A stretch of DNA of 55,720 nucleotides, taken from NCBI RefSeq assembly GCF_030929555.1, contig NZ_JAVFVT010000048.1, positions 1-55,720 on the forward strand. Reading direction: 5' to 3'. The translations under genes were made by a program, and so were the position numbers. Each line of letters starts with the position of its first letter. Positions within the stretch are counted from its first letter, which is position 1. The notes below the pieces were generated by a model. It had not been told where the DNA came from. It was given only the letters and a program-made list of their open reading frames with translations, and made no database searches. Positions 42,840 through 51,939 of the stretch are shown here, one piece after another. The DNA is from Paenibacillus sp. LHD-117. GTDB taxonomy: Bacteria; Bacillota; Bacilli; Paenibacillales; Paenibacillaceae.

Positions 42840-44672
42840 ATGATGACTTTCATTCGGAACAGGCTGACCCGTAATTTATCCGCGAAGCTGATCCTTCTTC
42901 TGCTTATGCTTCTTACCTTTGCGATCGCGATGATCAGCTCGCTTTATTACTGGTTCACGTCTGACGTCATTTTACAAAATGTAAGGGCTTCCACAAAACA
43001 ATCCGCCAAGCAATCGGCGGATTATTTGTCGCTGATCCTGACGGTGGGAAGCGATATGGGCCAGCAAATTTACCGCGATGTCCGGATTCAGGGCGTCATT
43101 CAGGAGGAAGCGAAGGGCGGCCTCACCGTCGACCAGAAATTCGACCATAAGAACACGGTGAACGACATCCTTAACAATATTATGTACACCAGCTCGTTCG
43201 TGCACAGTATCTATCTGCTTCGGGAGCAGGGGGTCAGCTGGGGAAGCGGGATGTTCAACGCGTCGAAGGTGATGCGGTACACGCTGACGGAGCGAGATTG
43301 GTATAACGACGCGGTGAGCGGAAGGAGGGACGATCTGTGGCTGCCGCTGCAGTACGATCCGTTCAGCGGAGGCGGCGAGAACACGAGGCTGGTGCTGACG
43401 TTCGTGAAGCCGCTGCGCAACCTCGCCGCCCGCGAGTCGGTCGGGGCGATCTTGGTCAACATTGATGGACAGCTGATTCTGCAGGCGATCGAGAGGATCC
43501 GGCTGGGGAAGACGGGCGATTTTTTCGTCGTGGACCGGGAAGGCAAGGTCGTCATCGCCGCGGAACCGGAGAGATGGTCCGACACGTTGGCGGCGACGGG
43601 GCTCGGCGCAAGGCTGGCAAGCATACAGGCCGAGGAGTCGGAATTCGAGGCGGAGCTGGACGGCGTGCGGCACTACGCGGTCACGCGCAAGCTCAAGAAC
43701 GATTGGATGATCGTCGGGACGGTGCCGGTGGGGGAGATCATCGGGGATATTGCCCGCATCCAGCGTCAAATCTGGCTGTTCGCGACGATGCTGCTCGCGT
43801 TGGCATCGGTGACGGGATATCTGTTCTCTAGGCGGATTACTTCACCCCTCAAATCATTAATGAAGCAAATGAAAGAAATCGAACGAAGCAACTTCAAGGC
43901 GCTTACGACGGTATCTTCGCAGGACGAAATCGGACAGCTTAGCCGCAGGTTCAATCAGATGGTCCGGCAGATCGAGATGCTGATCGAGCAGGTGAACCGG
44001 GTGGAAGCCAAGAAGAGGGAGGCGGAGATGAGGGCGCTGCGGCACCAGATTAATCCGCATTTTCTGTACAACACGCTCGCGACGATCCGGTGGATGATTA
44101 AATTCGGCAAAAAAGAAGGGGCGTACGACGGCATCTCCTCGCTGGTTCAGCTGATGGAGGCGAGCATGGAGAAGCAGGGCGTGTTCTACCGCATCCGCGA
44201 CGAGCTCGCCTTACTGGACAAATACATGGTCATTCAACGATTCAGGTACGACTTCCGCATTCATCTGGATGTCCGATGCGAGGAGGAGCTGCTAGACGTT
44301 CCGATTCCGCGCATGTTGCTGCAGCCGATCGTGGAGAACGCGATTTTCCACGGGCTTGCGCCCAAGGAAGAGGGAGGGACGGTGACGGTGACTATCTGCA
44401 AGCAAGAGGATGCGCTCGAGCCCATGTTGATCATCAGGGTGGAGGACGACGGGGTCGGCATTTCGCCGGAGAAAATTTCCGGGCTGCTGGCCCGGTCACG
44501 CGAGCCGAAGTCCGGCATGTTCGGAATCGGCCTCAACCACGTGCACGAGACGGTCCAGCTCTATTACGGCGAACGAAGCGGCGTCGACATCGCGGGCGTC
44601 CCTGGAAGCGGAACGACGGTTACGGTCAAACTTCATGAAGGAGGGGCTCGCGGATGGTCTATAACGCCTTAA
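42840..44672 (+). CDS. YesM-like sensor histidine kinase
   Basis: 610 residues. TM1 (about 17-38), a large extracellular dCache-like sensor region, TM2 (about 303-325), and HAMP (SRRITSPLKSLMKQM). The His_kinase domain has its phospho-His in RHQINPHFLYNTL, and HATPase_c has PIVENAIFHGLAPKE, VEDDGVGI and FGIGLNHVHE. The stop overlaps the YesN-like gene by 19 bp. This pair type usually senses extracellular sugars and controls the adjacent ABC transporter. Confidence 0.9.
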   Translation: MMTFIRNRLTRNLSAKLILLLLMLLTFAIAMISSLYYWFTSDVILQNVRASTKQSAKQSADYLSLILTVGSDMGQQIYRDVRIQGVIQEEAKGGLTVDQKFDHKNTVNDILNNIMYTSSFVHSIYLLREQGVSWGSGMFNASKVMRYTLTERDWYNDAVSGRRDDLWLPLQYDPFSGGGENTRLVLTFVKPLRNLAARESVGAILVNIDGQLILQAIERIRLGKTGDFFVVDREGKVVIAAEPERWSDTLAATGLGARLASIQAEESEFEAELDGVRHYAVTRKLKNDWMIVGTVPVGEIIGDIARIQRQIWLFATMLLALASVTGYLFSRRITSPLKSLMKQMKEIERSNFKALTTVSSQDEIGQLSRRFNQMVRQIEMLIEQVNRVEAKKREAEMRALRHQINPHFLYNTLATIRWMIKFGKKEGAYDGISSLVQLMEASMEKQGVFYRIRDELALLDKYMVIQRFRYDFRIHLDVRCEEELLDVPIPRMLLQPIVENAIFHGLAPKEEGGTVTVTICKQEDALEPMLIIRVEDDGVGISPEKISGLLARSREPKSGMFGIGLNHVHETVQLYYGERSGVDIAGVPGSGTTVTVKLHEGGARGWSITP

Positions 44673-46288
44673 TCGTGGACGACGAGCCGATGATACGGTT
44701 CGGGCTGGCATCCTGCGTCGATTGGGAGAAGGAAGGCGTTAGGCTGGCGGGCGAGGCGTCCAACGGAGAAGCGGCGCTGCGCCTTATCAAGAATGAGGAC
44801 ATTCACATCCTGGTCACCGATATCAAAATGCCGCTCATGGACGGCCTGGAGCTGATCCGCCTCGCCAAGGAGGTGCGTCCTTTGCTCAAGGTCGTGCTGG
44901 TGAGCAGCTACAGCGATTTCTCTTACGCGGTGGAAGCGGTGAAGCTTGGCGTCGTCGTTGACTACTTGCTGAAGCCGACCATGGAGCCGGAAGATCTGAT
45001 CCGCGTCATCCGCGCCTGCAAGGAACGGCTGGAGCTCGACAAGGCGAGCAGCCGGAAGGAGGAGTGGCTGCGGCTAGAGGAAGCGAAGAGCAGGCGGCTC
45101 CGGTTCGAGGAGGAGCTGAAGGCGTTCATGGGCGGCGCCGATCAGGCGTTCGAGTGGAAGCCGGACTGGGCGATCGGTAATTTGGCTCTGGCGGTTTGGA
45201 AATTGGACGCGGACGACGGCAAGTCGCTTCGGCAACTCGTCTCCCTGGAGGCTGCCAAAAACAGGCTGGACGAGTGGTGCGGCAACGGCCTATCGTTCGT
45301 GGCGGGCGATGATGAACTCGTCACGCTGATCGCGGATTACAACGGCAGCGCGCTAACCGACATTGCCTTGTTCCATAAGCGGCTCGGGGCAGAAGGGTCG
45401 GGCTTGCGCTTTACGGTCGGCATAAGCCCCGTCATCCATCGCCTGCAAGCCGCGGCGCTCGCGTACGTTTGGGCTTTGAAGGCGCTGGAGAACGCTTTTT
45501 TCGAGGGGAGGAACCGGTGTTATCTAGGCCGGATTCCCGCCTCGGCAGGAGAGGGAACGGATAGAGAGGAGCTGGAAGCGGAGGACGGCATCGACCGGTT
45601 GCGCGAGAGGTTCTCGAAGGCGTACGCATTCGCGGACCAATACGGCAGCGAAGCCGCGCTGAACGACATGATCGCGTTGTGGAGAATGAAGCGGTACGGC
45701 CGTTCGGAGATTATCGCCCATGGGAGAAGCCTGCTGACGATGATGTGGTCGCATCGGTTCCGAATGAAGACGGAGGAAGATATGGGCATGATGATCGGCA
45801 AGCTGGAGGGATTGAAGCAGGCGCCAAGTTTGGATCATCTGATCCGGACGGTGCGCGAGGAGTTGTCCCGGTTCTGGAAGCCGGACGATTCGCCCGTGGC
45901 GGTCGACGCCGGCGGCGCCCATGTCATTCAGCTCGCTTTGTCTTACATTCAGGAGCATTACCGCGGGGACATCTCCCTGCAGGACGTGGCGGATTACGTG
46001 CACATGAGCAAAAATTATTTCAGCGAGCAGTTCAAGCAGCGTACCGGCATGAACTTTATCGATTTCGTTATTCGGCTGAGGCTGCACTACGCGAAGCATC
46101 TGCTGGAGCATACCAGCATGAAAGTGATCGACGTCGGCGCCGATTCGGGTTTCAACAGCCCGAAGCATTTCCTGAAGCTGTTCAAGCGGGAGATGAACTG
46201 CACGCCGGTCGAATTCCGAGAGCGGTTCGAACGACAGCGCGCCGCGGACGACGGTCGCGCCGGAGAGGATGTGCTCTATGAAATTTAA
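44654..46288 (+). CDS. YesN-like AraC-family response regulator
   Basis: 544 residues. The receiver domain has phospho-Asp in ILVTDIKMPLMDG and VVDYLLKPTM. A long central region of unknown fold follows, then a C-terminal AraC double HTH (YIQEHYRGDISLQDVADYVHMSKNYF... region; ADSGFNSPKHFLKLFKREM). GGAGGGG lies upstream of the ATG inside the kinase gene. It probably activates the downstream lipoprotein, GH31 and transporter genes. Confidence 0.9.
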   Translation: MVYNALIVDDEPMIRFGLASCVDWEKEGVRLAGEASNGEAALRLIKNEDIHILVTDIKMPLMDGLELIRLAKEVRPLLKVVLVSSYSDFSYAVEAVKLGVVVDYLLKPTMEPEDLIRVIRACKERLELDKASSRKEEWLRLEEAKSRRLRFEEELKAFMGGADQAFEWKPDWAIGNLALAVWKLDADDGKSLRQLVSLEAAKNRLDEWCGNGLSFVAGDDELVTLIADYNGSALTDIALFHKRLGAEGSGLRFTVGISPVIHRLQAAALAYVWALKALENAFFEGRNRCYLGRIPASAGEGTDREELEAEDGIDRLRERFSKAYAFADQYGSEAALNDMIALWRMKRYGRSEIIAHGRSLLTMMWSHRFRMKTEEDMGMMIGKLEGLKQAPSLDHLIRTVREELSRFWKPDDSPVAVDAGGAHVIQLALSYIQEHYRGDISLQDVADYVHMSKNYFSEQFKQRTGMNFIDFVIRLRLHYAKHLLEHTSMKVIDVGADSGFNSPKHFLKLFKREMNCTPVEFRERFERQRAADDGRAGEDVLYEI

Positions 46289-47657
46289 GGCGGGGAAGCG
46301 GCGCGGGGGCTTGGCGGGGACCGCGGGGGCGACGCTTCGGTTGGCGGCGTTGCTGCTCGTTGCCGCCGCGCTTGCCGGCTGCATGCGGGCTTCGCTGGCG
46401 CCGGAGATCGACGGGGAGCGGACGGAGAACGGGGACGTAGGCAAATACGCGGTCGAATTGGAGTATTGGCATACGTACAGCGATCTGGAGCAAGAAGTGT
46501 TCCTGGCGAAGGTGCTGCCGCTGTTCGAGAAGCAGTATCCGCATATTCGGGTGAACGCCGTGCGCAAGGACTATACGGACCAATTCAAGGATACGCTCCT
46601 GTTCGCGGTAGCGGACAACAAGCAGCCCGACGTCATGCGCATGGACATCGTCTGGGTGCCGGAATTCGCCAAGAAGGAGGCGCTGGCGGAGCTGTCGGGC
46701 ATGCCGGGCTTCAAAGCGATCAAGGACACGTTCATCGGCTCGTTAATTCAGACCAATATGTACAAGGGCGGGTATTACGGCTTGCCTGTCAACGCGAATA
46801 CGCGCGCGGCGATTTATAACAAAACGCTGTTGCGGGAAGCCGGGTTGACGGAGCCGCCAACCACTTTCGAGGAGCTCGAGGCGGCCGCGGAGCGGCTTCG
46901 CGCTTCCAAGCCGGAGGCTTACGGCATTGGCGTATGCTGCTCGAACGGCTGGGGCATGCTGCCGTATTTCTGGACGCTGGGCGGCGAGCTGACCGACCCG
47001 CAATATACGAAAGCGTCCGGCTACTTGAACGGCGAAGGAAGCCGTGCCGCGCTAAGCCGGATGAAGGATTGGCTGGACCGTGGCATCGTAAGCCGCTCCG
47101 TCCTGGGCGAGGTGCCGGGCACCTGGGACGGGATTCTGAAGGGCCAGCTCATGATGATCGACGACGCCCATTGGTTTCATACGGTCAATGCGACGGGGCC
47201 GAACAAGGAGCTGCTGGACGACGTCGTCATCGGCCTGTTCCCGGGAAGCGGGCAGGCGGGCGGCCAAGGCGCGGCAGCCGCGGACGCGGACGGGAAGGCG
47301 GCCACCGGCACATCCGTTATCGGCGGCGAGAACCTTGTCCTCTTCGAACAGTCCGAGCATAAGCAGGAGGCGTGGGAGTTCATCCGCTGGATGACGTCGG
47401 AGGAGCCTCAGCGGATCATGGCCGAGACGGGTCTCATACCGACGATTCAGGGGCTGGAGAATAGCGTGCCGAATCCAATCTTCAAGCCATACTTGGAGCA
47501 GCTGAAGCGTGCGAAGCCGAGACCGCCCGTTCCGAATTGGACCGCCATCGACGAGGAATTCGCGCGCATGGTGGAACGGATCATGGCCGGCGAGCTGACG
47601 GTGGAAGCGGCGACTGACCAGGCGGCGGTGCAGATTGACGGGCTGCTGCGCGATTAA
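46278..47657 (+). CDS. Sugar-binding lipoprotein 1 (ABC family 1)
   Basis: 459 residues from the ATG at 46278, which is 9 bases after GGAGAGG; the ATG at 46269 would abut it. The lipoprotein signal ends in LAGC with Cys35. The SBP_bac_1 fold shows in VELEYWHTYSDLE, QPDVMRMDIVWVPEF, YYGLPVNANTRAAIYN and GTWDGILKGQLMMID. It overlaps the YesN-like gene and has no permease right after it, so it may serve as a sensor co-receptor for the YesM kinase or share the downstream permeases. It is a clear paralogue of the second lipoprotein at 51.9 kb. Confidence 0.88.
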   Translation: MKFKAGKRRGGLAGTAGATLRLAALLLVAAALAGCMRASLAPEIDGERTENGDVGKYAVELEYWHTYSDLEQEVFLAKVLPLFEKQYPHIRVNAVRKDYTDQFKDTLLFAVADNKQPDVMRMDIVWVPEFAKKEALAELSGMPGFKAIKDTFIGSLIQTNMYKGGYYGLPVNANTRAAIYNKTLLREAGLTEPPTTFEELEAAAERLRASKPEAYGIGVCCSNGWGMLPYFWTLGGELTDPQYTKASGYLNGEGSRAALSRMKDWLDRGIVSRSVLGEVPGTWDGILKGQLMMIDDAHWFHTVNATGPNKELLDDVVIGLFPGSGQAGGQGAAAADADGKAATGTSVIGGENLVLFEQSEHKQEAWEFIRWMTSEEPQRIMAETGLIPTIQGLENSVPNPIFKPYLEQLKRAKPRPPVPNWTAIDEEFARMVERIMAGELTVEAATDQAAVQIDGLLRD

Positions 47658-47729
47658 GTAGGCGAAGTAGAGTCGATAGATGAAGCAGGCTCCATAACAA
47701 AAGATACCTAATCGGAATATTATGGATTT

Positions 47730-47756
47730 TTGATAGGATAGCGCTTCCATTATGAT
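47730..47756 (+). promoter_or_regulatory. Candidate promoter with cre-like site upstream of GH31
   Basis: TTGATA (47730-47735) and TATGAT (47751-47756) are 15 bp apart. Between them GGATAGCGCTTCCA (47736-47749) matches the CcpA cre consensus at 12 of 14 positions. This suggests carbon catabolite repression by blocking polymerase. Confidence 0.4.
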
Positions 47757-47822
47757 AGAACTAGATTCGTGCAGAGGATTGGGGCATGGGTCTCATTCCA
47801 ATCATGAAAGGTGGCATGTCAT

Positions 47823-50800
47823 GTGGTAAGGGCGGATAAGTCTAGGTGGAAAACGGTCATGACGTATGTTCTTCTCGTCTCGATGGCGGTATCGCTCGTT
47901 ACGGCCTCGCAGCCGAAGTCGGCAAACGCATACGTCGGCGCGCTGGGCAACGTCACGGGGACCTCGGTATCCGGGGATACGCTCACGCTCACGATCGACA
48001 ACGGCGCGGAACCGAATGACGACATTTTGATCTTCGACGTGCTGAAGAGCGACATCGTGAAGGTATCCTATCGTCCCAACAATGTATCGCCGAGCGCCGA
48101 TACGCCGATGATCGACCCGGGCAAGACATGGAGCTCGGTCGGCGCGACGATCAACACCGCGGGCAATCCTATTACGATCGTGACCTCCGAGATCCGGGTG
48201 GAGATCGCGAAGACGCCGACGCGCATCACGATTAAGAAAGCGGACGGAACGACGCTGCTATGGGAGCCGTCCGGGGGCGGCGTCTTCTACGATGGCGTAC
48301 GTTTCATGCGGAATTCGGGCGACAATATTTACGGCATCCGCAGCTACAACGCCAACGAGTCGGCGCCCGACCTGACGCGCAATGCCAACTCGCATCCCGC
48401 CCACGCGGGCAATCAGGGCGATTCCGGGGGACCGCTCATGTGGTCGACGGCCGGCTACGGCGTTCTCGTCGACAGCGACGGCGGGTACCCGTACACCGAC
48501 GCGACAGGCAAGCTGGAGTTCTACTATGGCGGCACGCCGGACGAAGGGCGCCGCTACTTCAAGACCGACGTCGAGTATTACGCGATGGTCGGCACGCCCG
48601 AGGAAATCATGGGGAGCGTGGGCGAGATCACGGGCAAATCCCCAATGCTGCCGAAGTGGTCGCTCGGTTTCATGAACTTCGAATGGGATACGAACCAGAC
48701 GGAGATGACCTCCATGATCGATACGTACCGGGCGAAGGATATTCCCCTTGACGCGTACGGACTCGACTACGACTGGAAGAAATACGGAGAAACGAATTAC
48801 GGCGAGTTCGCTTGGAACACGTCGAACTTTCCGAGCGCAAGTTCTACAGCCCTGAAGTCCGCGATGGACGCCAAAGGCGTGAAGATGATCGGCATCACGA
48901 AGCCGAGAATCGTGACGGAAGACAGCGGCGGCAACCGGACGACCCAATACAACGACGCCAACGCGGCGGGTTATTGGTATCCGGGGCATGGCGAATACAA
49001 CGATTATTTTATACCGGTGAAGGTCAGGAGCATTGATCCTTATAACGCGGGCATGCGTTCTTGGTATTGGGATCATTCGAAGGATGCGTACGACAAAGGC
49101 ATCGTAGGCTGGTGGAACGACGAAACGGACAAGATCGCGTCCGGTGCGGCCCAGTGGTGGTTCGGCAACTTCACGACGACCCATCTATCCCAGGCGATGT
49201 ATGAAGGACAACGCGCCTATACGAATAACGCGCAGCGCGTGTGGCAGACGGCGCGGACGTTCTATCCAGGGGCGCAGCGTTACGCGACGACGTTATGGTC
49301 CGGCGATATCGGCGGGCAATTCCAAATGGGCGAGAAAGTCGGCTGGGCGTCTGGCATGAAGGAGCAGCGCACGGTCATGCTCTCGTCGGTCAACTTGGGG
49401 CAGCCGAAGTGGGGCATGGACACGGGCGGCTTCAACCCGAACGACAGCAATCCGAGCCCCGAGCTGTACGCGAGATGGATGCAGTTCGCGGCGCTGACGC
49501 CGGTGTTCCGCGTACACGGCAACCTGTATCATCAGCGGCAGCCGTGGTACTACGGCAACACGGCCGAGGAAGCGGCCAAAGGCGCGATCAAGCTTCGTTA
49601 TTCACTCATTCCTTATATGTATGCCTACGAGCGGGAAGCTTACGAGACGGGCAACGGCCTCGTCCGGCCTCTGCTCTTCGATTATCCGACGGACGCCGCG
49701 GTAAGCAACTACGTCGACGCCTGGATGTTCGGCGACTGGCTGCTGGCAGCCCCGGTCGTGGACAAGGGCCAGACGTCGAAGCCGATTTATTTGCCGGCGG
49801 GCACGTGGACGGATTATTTTACGGGCAGGGTATACAGCGGGGGCCAAACGATTCAGTACGCGGTGGACGCCGACAATTGGTCGGACATTCCGCTCTTCAT
49901 TAAGAAAGGCGCGATTATCCCGACGCAGCAGCCGCAGGATTACATCGGCCAAAGCGCGGTCTCGACGGTCGACATCGAAGTCTTCCCGGACTCGTCCGCC
50001 ACAAGCTTCACGTACTACGACGACGACGGCGGCAGCTACGATTACGAAAGCGGCGAGATTTTCAAACAGACGCTGACGGCGCAGGATAACGGCGGCAGCG
50101 GGATCAGCTTCTCAGTGGGCGCCAAGTCGGGCACGTACGCGCCTGCCTTGCAAAGCTACATCGTCAAGATTCACGGCAAAGCGGGCACGGGAGTAACGCT
50201 CGGCGGCTCCGCAATGACGTCCTATGCCGATCCGGCGGCGCTGCGCGCGGCATCCGGCGAAGGCTGGACGACGGGACGCGATATTTACGGCGAGGTGACG
50301 TACGTGAAGGTTGCGGCGGGCAGCGGCTCGGCCAAAAACATCGTCGTCTCCGGCAGCGGCACGGCCGCCGCGACGGCCATGAAGCTGGAGGCCGAACAAG
50401 CGTCGCTGTCGGGCAACACCACGGCCACGCAGGCTTCCGTCAACAACAATCATACGGGTTACTCCGGCACGGGCTTCGCGGACAAAATCGAGAATGATGG
50501 CGCGTCCGTCACGTTCTACGCCGACGTGAAAGCGGCTGGCGATTACGCTGTAGACCTGCGCTACGCGAATTCGAACGGCTCGGTTAAGACGCTTAGCATC
50601 TTCGTAAACGGCAAGCGCGTCAAACAAACCAGCCTCGCGAATCTCGCCAACTGGAATACATGGGGTACGCAGACGGAGACGATCCCGCTGTCTGCCGGAC
50701 GCAACGCCATCACGTACCGGTATTATGCGGACGGCGGGGATACCGGCTACGTCAATCTGGATTATATCTCGGTGCCGTTCCATCCTTCCGTCGGCAAATA

Positions 50801-51665
50801 CGAAGCGGAAGGGGCGGCGCTCTCGGGAGGCGCGGCGACGAACAAAAACCATTCGTTCCATAGCGGCACGGCATTCGTCGACGGCATGACCTCGGTCGGA
50901 GCGGCGTCGTCGTTCAAGGTGAACGTACCTTCGGCGGGCAGCTACCAGGTGGCGCTCCGCTACGCGAACGGTAGCGGCAGCACAAAGACGTTAAGCACGT
51001 ACGTGAACGGCGTCGACGTGGCGCAGGTCAGCCTGCCGAGTCCCGGCGCTAGCTGGAGCGTGTGGCAAGACGCGACCCAGTCGCTTTCCCTGATCGCTGG
51101 CGAGAACACGATCGCTTTCAAGTACGATGGAGCGGACAGCGGCAACGTGAATCTGGACCGGGTTCTGGTGTCTTCGAGCGCGCCCGGATCGCCGCAGTCT
51201 GAGAGAAATCTGCTAGACAACGGCAGCTTCGAGCGAGTAGGGTATAGCTCGAACTGGACGGAATGGCATCCGGGCGGACAAGCGTTAGCTTTCGGCGTCG
51301 ACAGCGGATCGGGCACGCATCCTCCGACATCCGCTTGGAACAGGGATGCAAGAGCATACTTTTACGCCGCCGGCGCTTATCAGCAAAGCATCCACCAATT
51401 CGTGAACGTGCCGGTGAACAACGCGAACTATAAGCTGGAGGCATGGGTTCGCATGCAGCACGCGACTCCGACGACCGCGAGGGCGGAGATTACAAGCCAC
51501 GGCGGTGCGGCGATCTACGCCAACATTTCGAACACCGGCGAGTGGGAGTATATCAGCATCGACAACATCTTCGTCACGAGCGGAGGGATCGACGTCGGGT
51601 TCTACGTCAATTCGCCTGGCGGCACGGTGCTCCATATCGACGACGTAAGGTTGACGAAGCAATAA
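47823..51665 (+). CDS. ctsZ: Secreted GH31 alpha-glucan enzyme with carbohydrate-binding modules (6-alpha-glucosyltransferase, CtsZ-like)
   Basis: 1280 residues from GTG at 47823 (AAAGGTGG 8 bases upstream; the frame extends to GTG 47811, which would make 1284, the length I recall for CtsZ). A signal peptide ends near SANA. A GH31 N-domain and barrel follow, with LPKWSLGFMNFEWDT, the candidate nucleophile Asp in IVGWWNDETDK, acid/base Asp in TLWSGDIGGQF, and WGMDTGGF. Two CBM35-like modules follow (YEAEGAALSGG type; NLDYISVPF, NLDRVLVSS), then a CBM4-like module with NLLDNGSFERV to VLHIDDVRLTKQ. The WNDETD and C-terminal text match my memory of Paenibacillus/Bacillus CtsZ enzymes that make isomalto-type transfer products for cyclic glucans. 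Plain alpha-glucosidase is the alternative. Confidence 0.75.
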   Translation: MVRADKSRWKTVMTYVLLVSMAVSLVTASQPKSANAYVGALGNVTGTSVSGDTLTLTIDNGAEPNDDILIFDVLKSDIVKVSYRPNNVSPSADTPMIDPGKTWSSVGATINTAGNPITIVTSEIRVEIAKTPTRITIKKADGTTLLWEPSGGGVFYDGVRFMRNSGDNIYGIRSYNANESAPDLTRNANSHPAHAGNQGDSGGPLMWSTAGYGVLVDSDGGYPYTDATGKLEFYYGGTPDEGRRYFKTDVEYYAMVGTPEEIMGSVGEITGKSPMLPKWSLGFMNFEWDTNQTEMTSMIDTYRAKDIPLDAYGLDYDWKKYGETNYGEFAWNTSNFPSASSTALKSAMDAKGVKMIGITKPRIVTEDSGGNRTTQYNDANAAGYWYPGHGEYNDYFIPVKVRSIDPYNAGMRSWYWDHSKDAYDKGIVGWWNDETDKIASGAAQWWFGNFTTTHLSQAMYEGQRAYTNNAQRVWQTARTFYPGAQRYATTLWSGDIGGQFQMGEKVGWASGMKEQRTVMLSSVNLGQPKWGMDTGGFNPNDSNPSPELYARWMQFAALTPVFRVHGNLYHQRQPWYYGNTAEEAAKGAIKLRYSLIPYMYAYEREAYETGNGLVRPLLFDYPTDAAVSNYVDAWMFGDWLLAAPVVDKGQTSKPIYLPAGTWTDYFTGRVYSGGQTIQYAVDADNWSDIPLFIKKGAIIPTQQPQDYIGQSAVSTVDIEVFPDSSATSFTYYDDDGGSYDYESGEIFKQTLTAQDNGGSGISFSVGAKSGTYAPALQSYIVKIHGKAGTGVTLGGSAMTSYADPAALRAASGEGWTTGRDIYGEVTYVKVAAGSGSAKNIVVSGSGTAAATAMKLEAEQASLSGNTTATQASVNNNHTGYSGTGFADKIENDGASVTFYADVKAAGDYAVDLRYANSNGSVKTLSIFVNGKRVKQTSLANLANWNTWGTQTETIPLSAGRNAITYRYYADGGDTGYVNLDYISVPFHPSVGKYEAEGAALSGGAATNKNHSFHSGTAFVDGMTSVGAASSFKVNVPSAGSYQVALRYANGSGSTKTLSTYVNGVDVAQVSLPSPGASWSVWQDATQSLSLIAGENTIAFKYDGADSGNVNLDRVLVSSSAPGSPQSERNLLDNGSFERVGYSSNWTEWHPGGQALAFGVDSGSGTHPPTSAWNRDARAYFYAAGAYQQSIHQFVNVPVNNANYKLEAWVRMQHATPTTARAEITSHGGAAIYANISNTGEWEYISIDNIFVTSGGIDVGFYVNSPGGTVLHIDDVRLTKQ

Positions 51666-51686
51666 TTCGCGGGGAATGGGAACGGG

Positions 51687-51717
51687 AAAGCCGGCGCTCT
51701 TAGGGGCGCTGGCTTTT
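51687..51717 (+). terminator. Terminator after GH31
   Basis: AAAGCCGGCGC and GCGCTGGCTTT arms (one G-T pair) around an 8-base loop, then T-rich sequence. Confidence 0.75.
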
Positions 51718-51800
51718 CGCGTTTTTCGAATGCGCCGCCGAGGGCCGGCGATAGCCGGTTCACCTGGAGTCTCTTTTTTTCTGATCGTCGGAAGAAAACA

Positions 51801-51903
51801 TACCGAATGTTTGGTAAATCCTGTTTTTCATAAAACGGATGAAGAAAAAACACCAAAAAAAGAAGATAGTCAATCGGATGGCCCCTGACTTTTTTCCTAT
51901 AAT
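51801..51903 (+). promoter_or_regulatory. Regulatory region of lipoprotein 2 and permeases
   Basis: TACCGAATGTTTGGTA (51801-51816) is a quasi-palindrome. ATCCTGTTTT (51818-51827) pairs with AAAACGGAT (51832-51840) with one bulge. TATAAT lies at 51898-51903 without a recognisable -35, as is common for AraC-activated promoters. It is a candidate YesN-type control region. Confidence 0.4.
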
Positions 51904-51939
51904 GTAAGCGTACTCATACACCGATGGAGGGGAAAAGGG

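Noticed and set aside
45524..46567. A 347-codon minus-strand ORF across the YesN and lipoprotein genes
   Set aside because: It lies opposite two clear genes, has low-complexity Arg/Pro-rich text and no motif.
48258..49184. Long minus-strand ORFs opposite the GH31 gene (also 50112-50861)
   Set aside because: Shadow frames of a biased GC-rich gene with Arg/Val-rich text and no domain.
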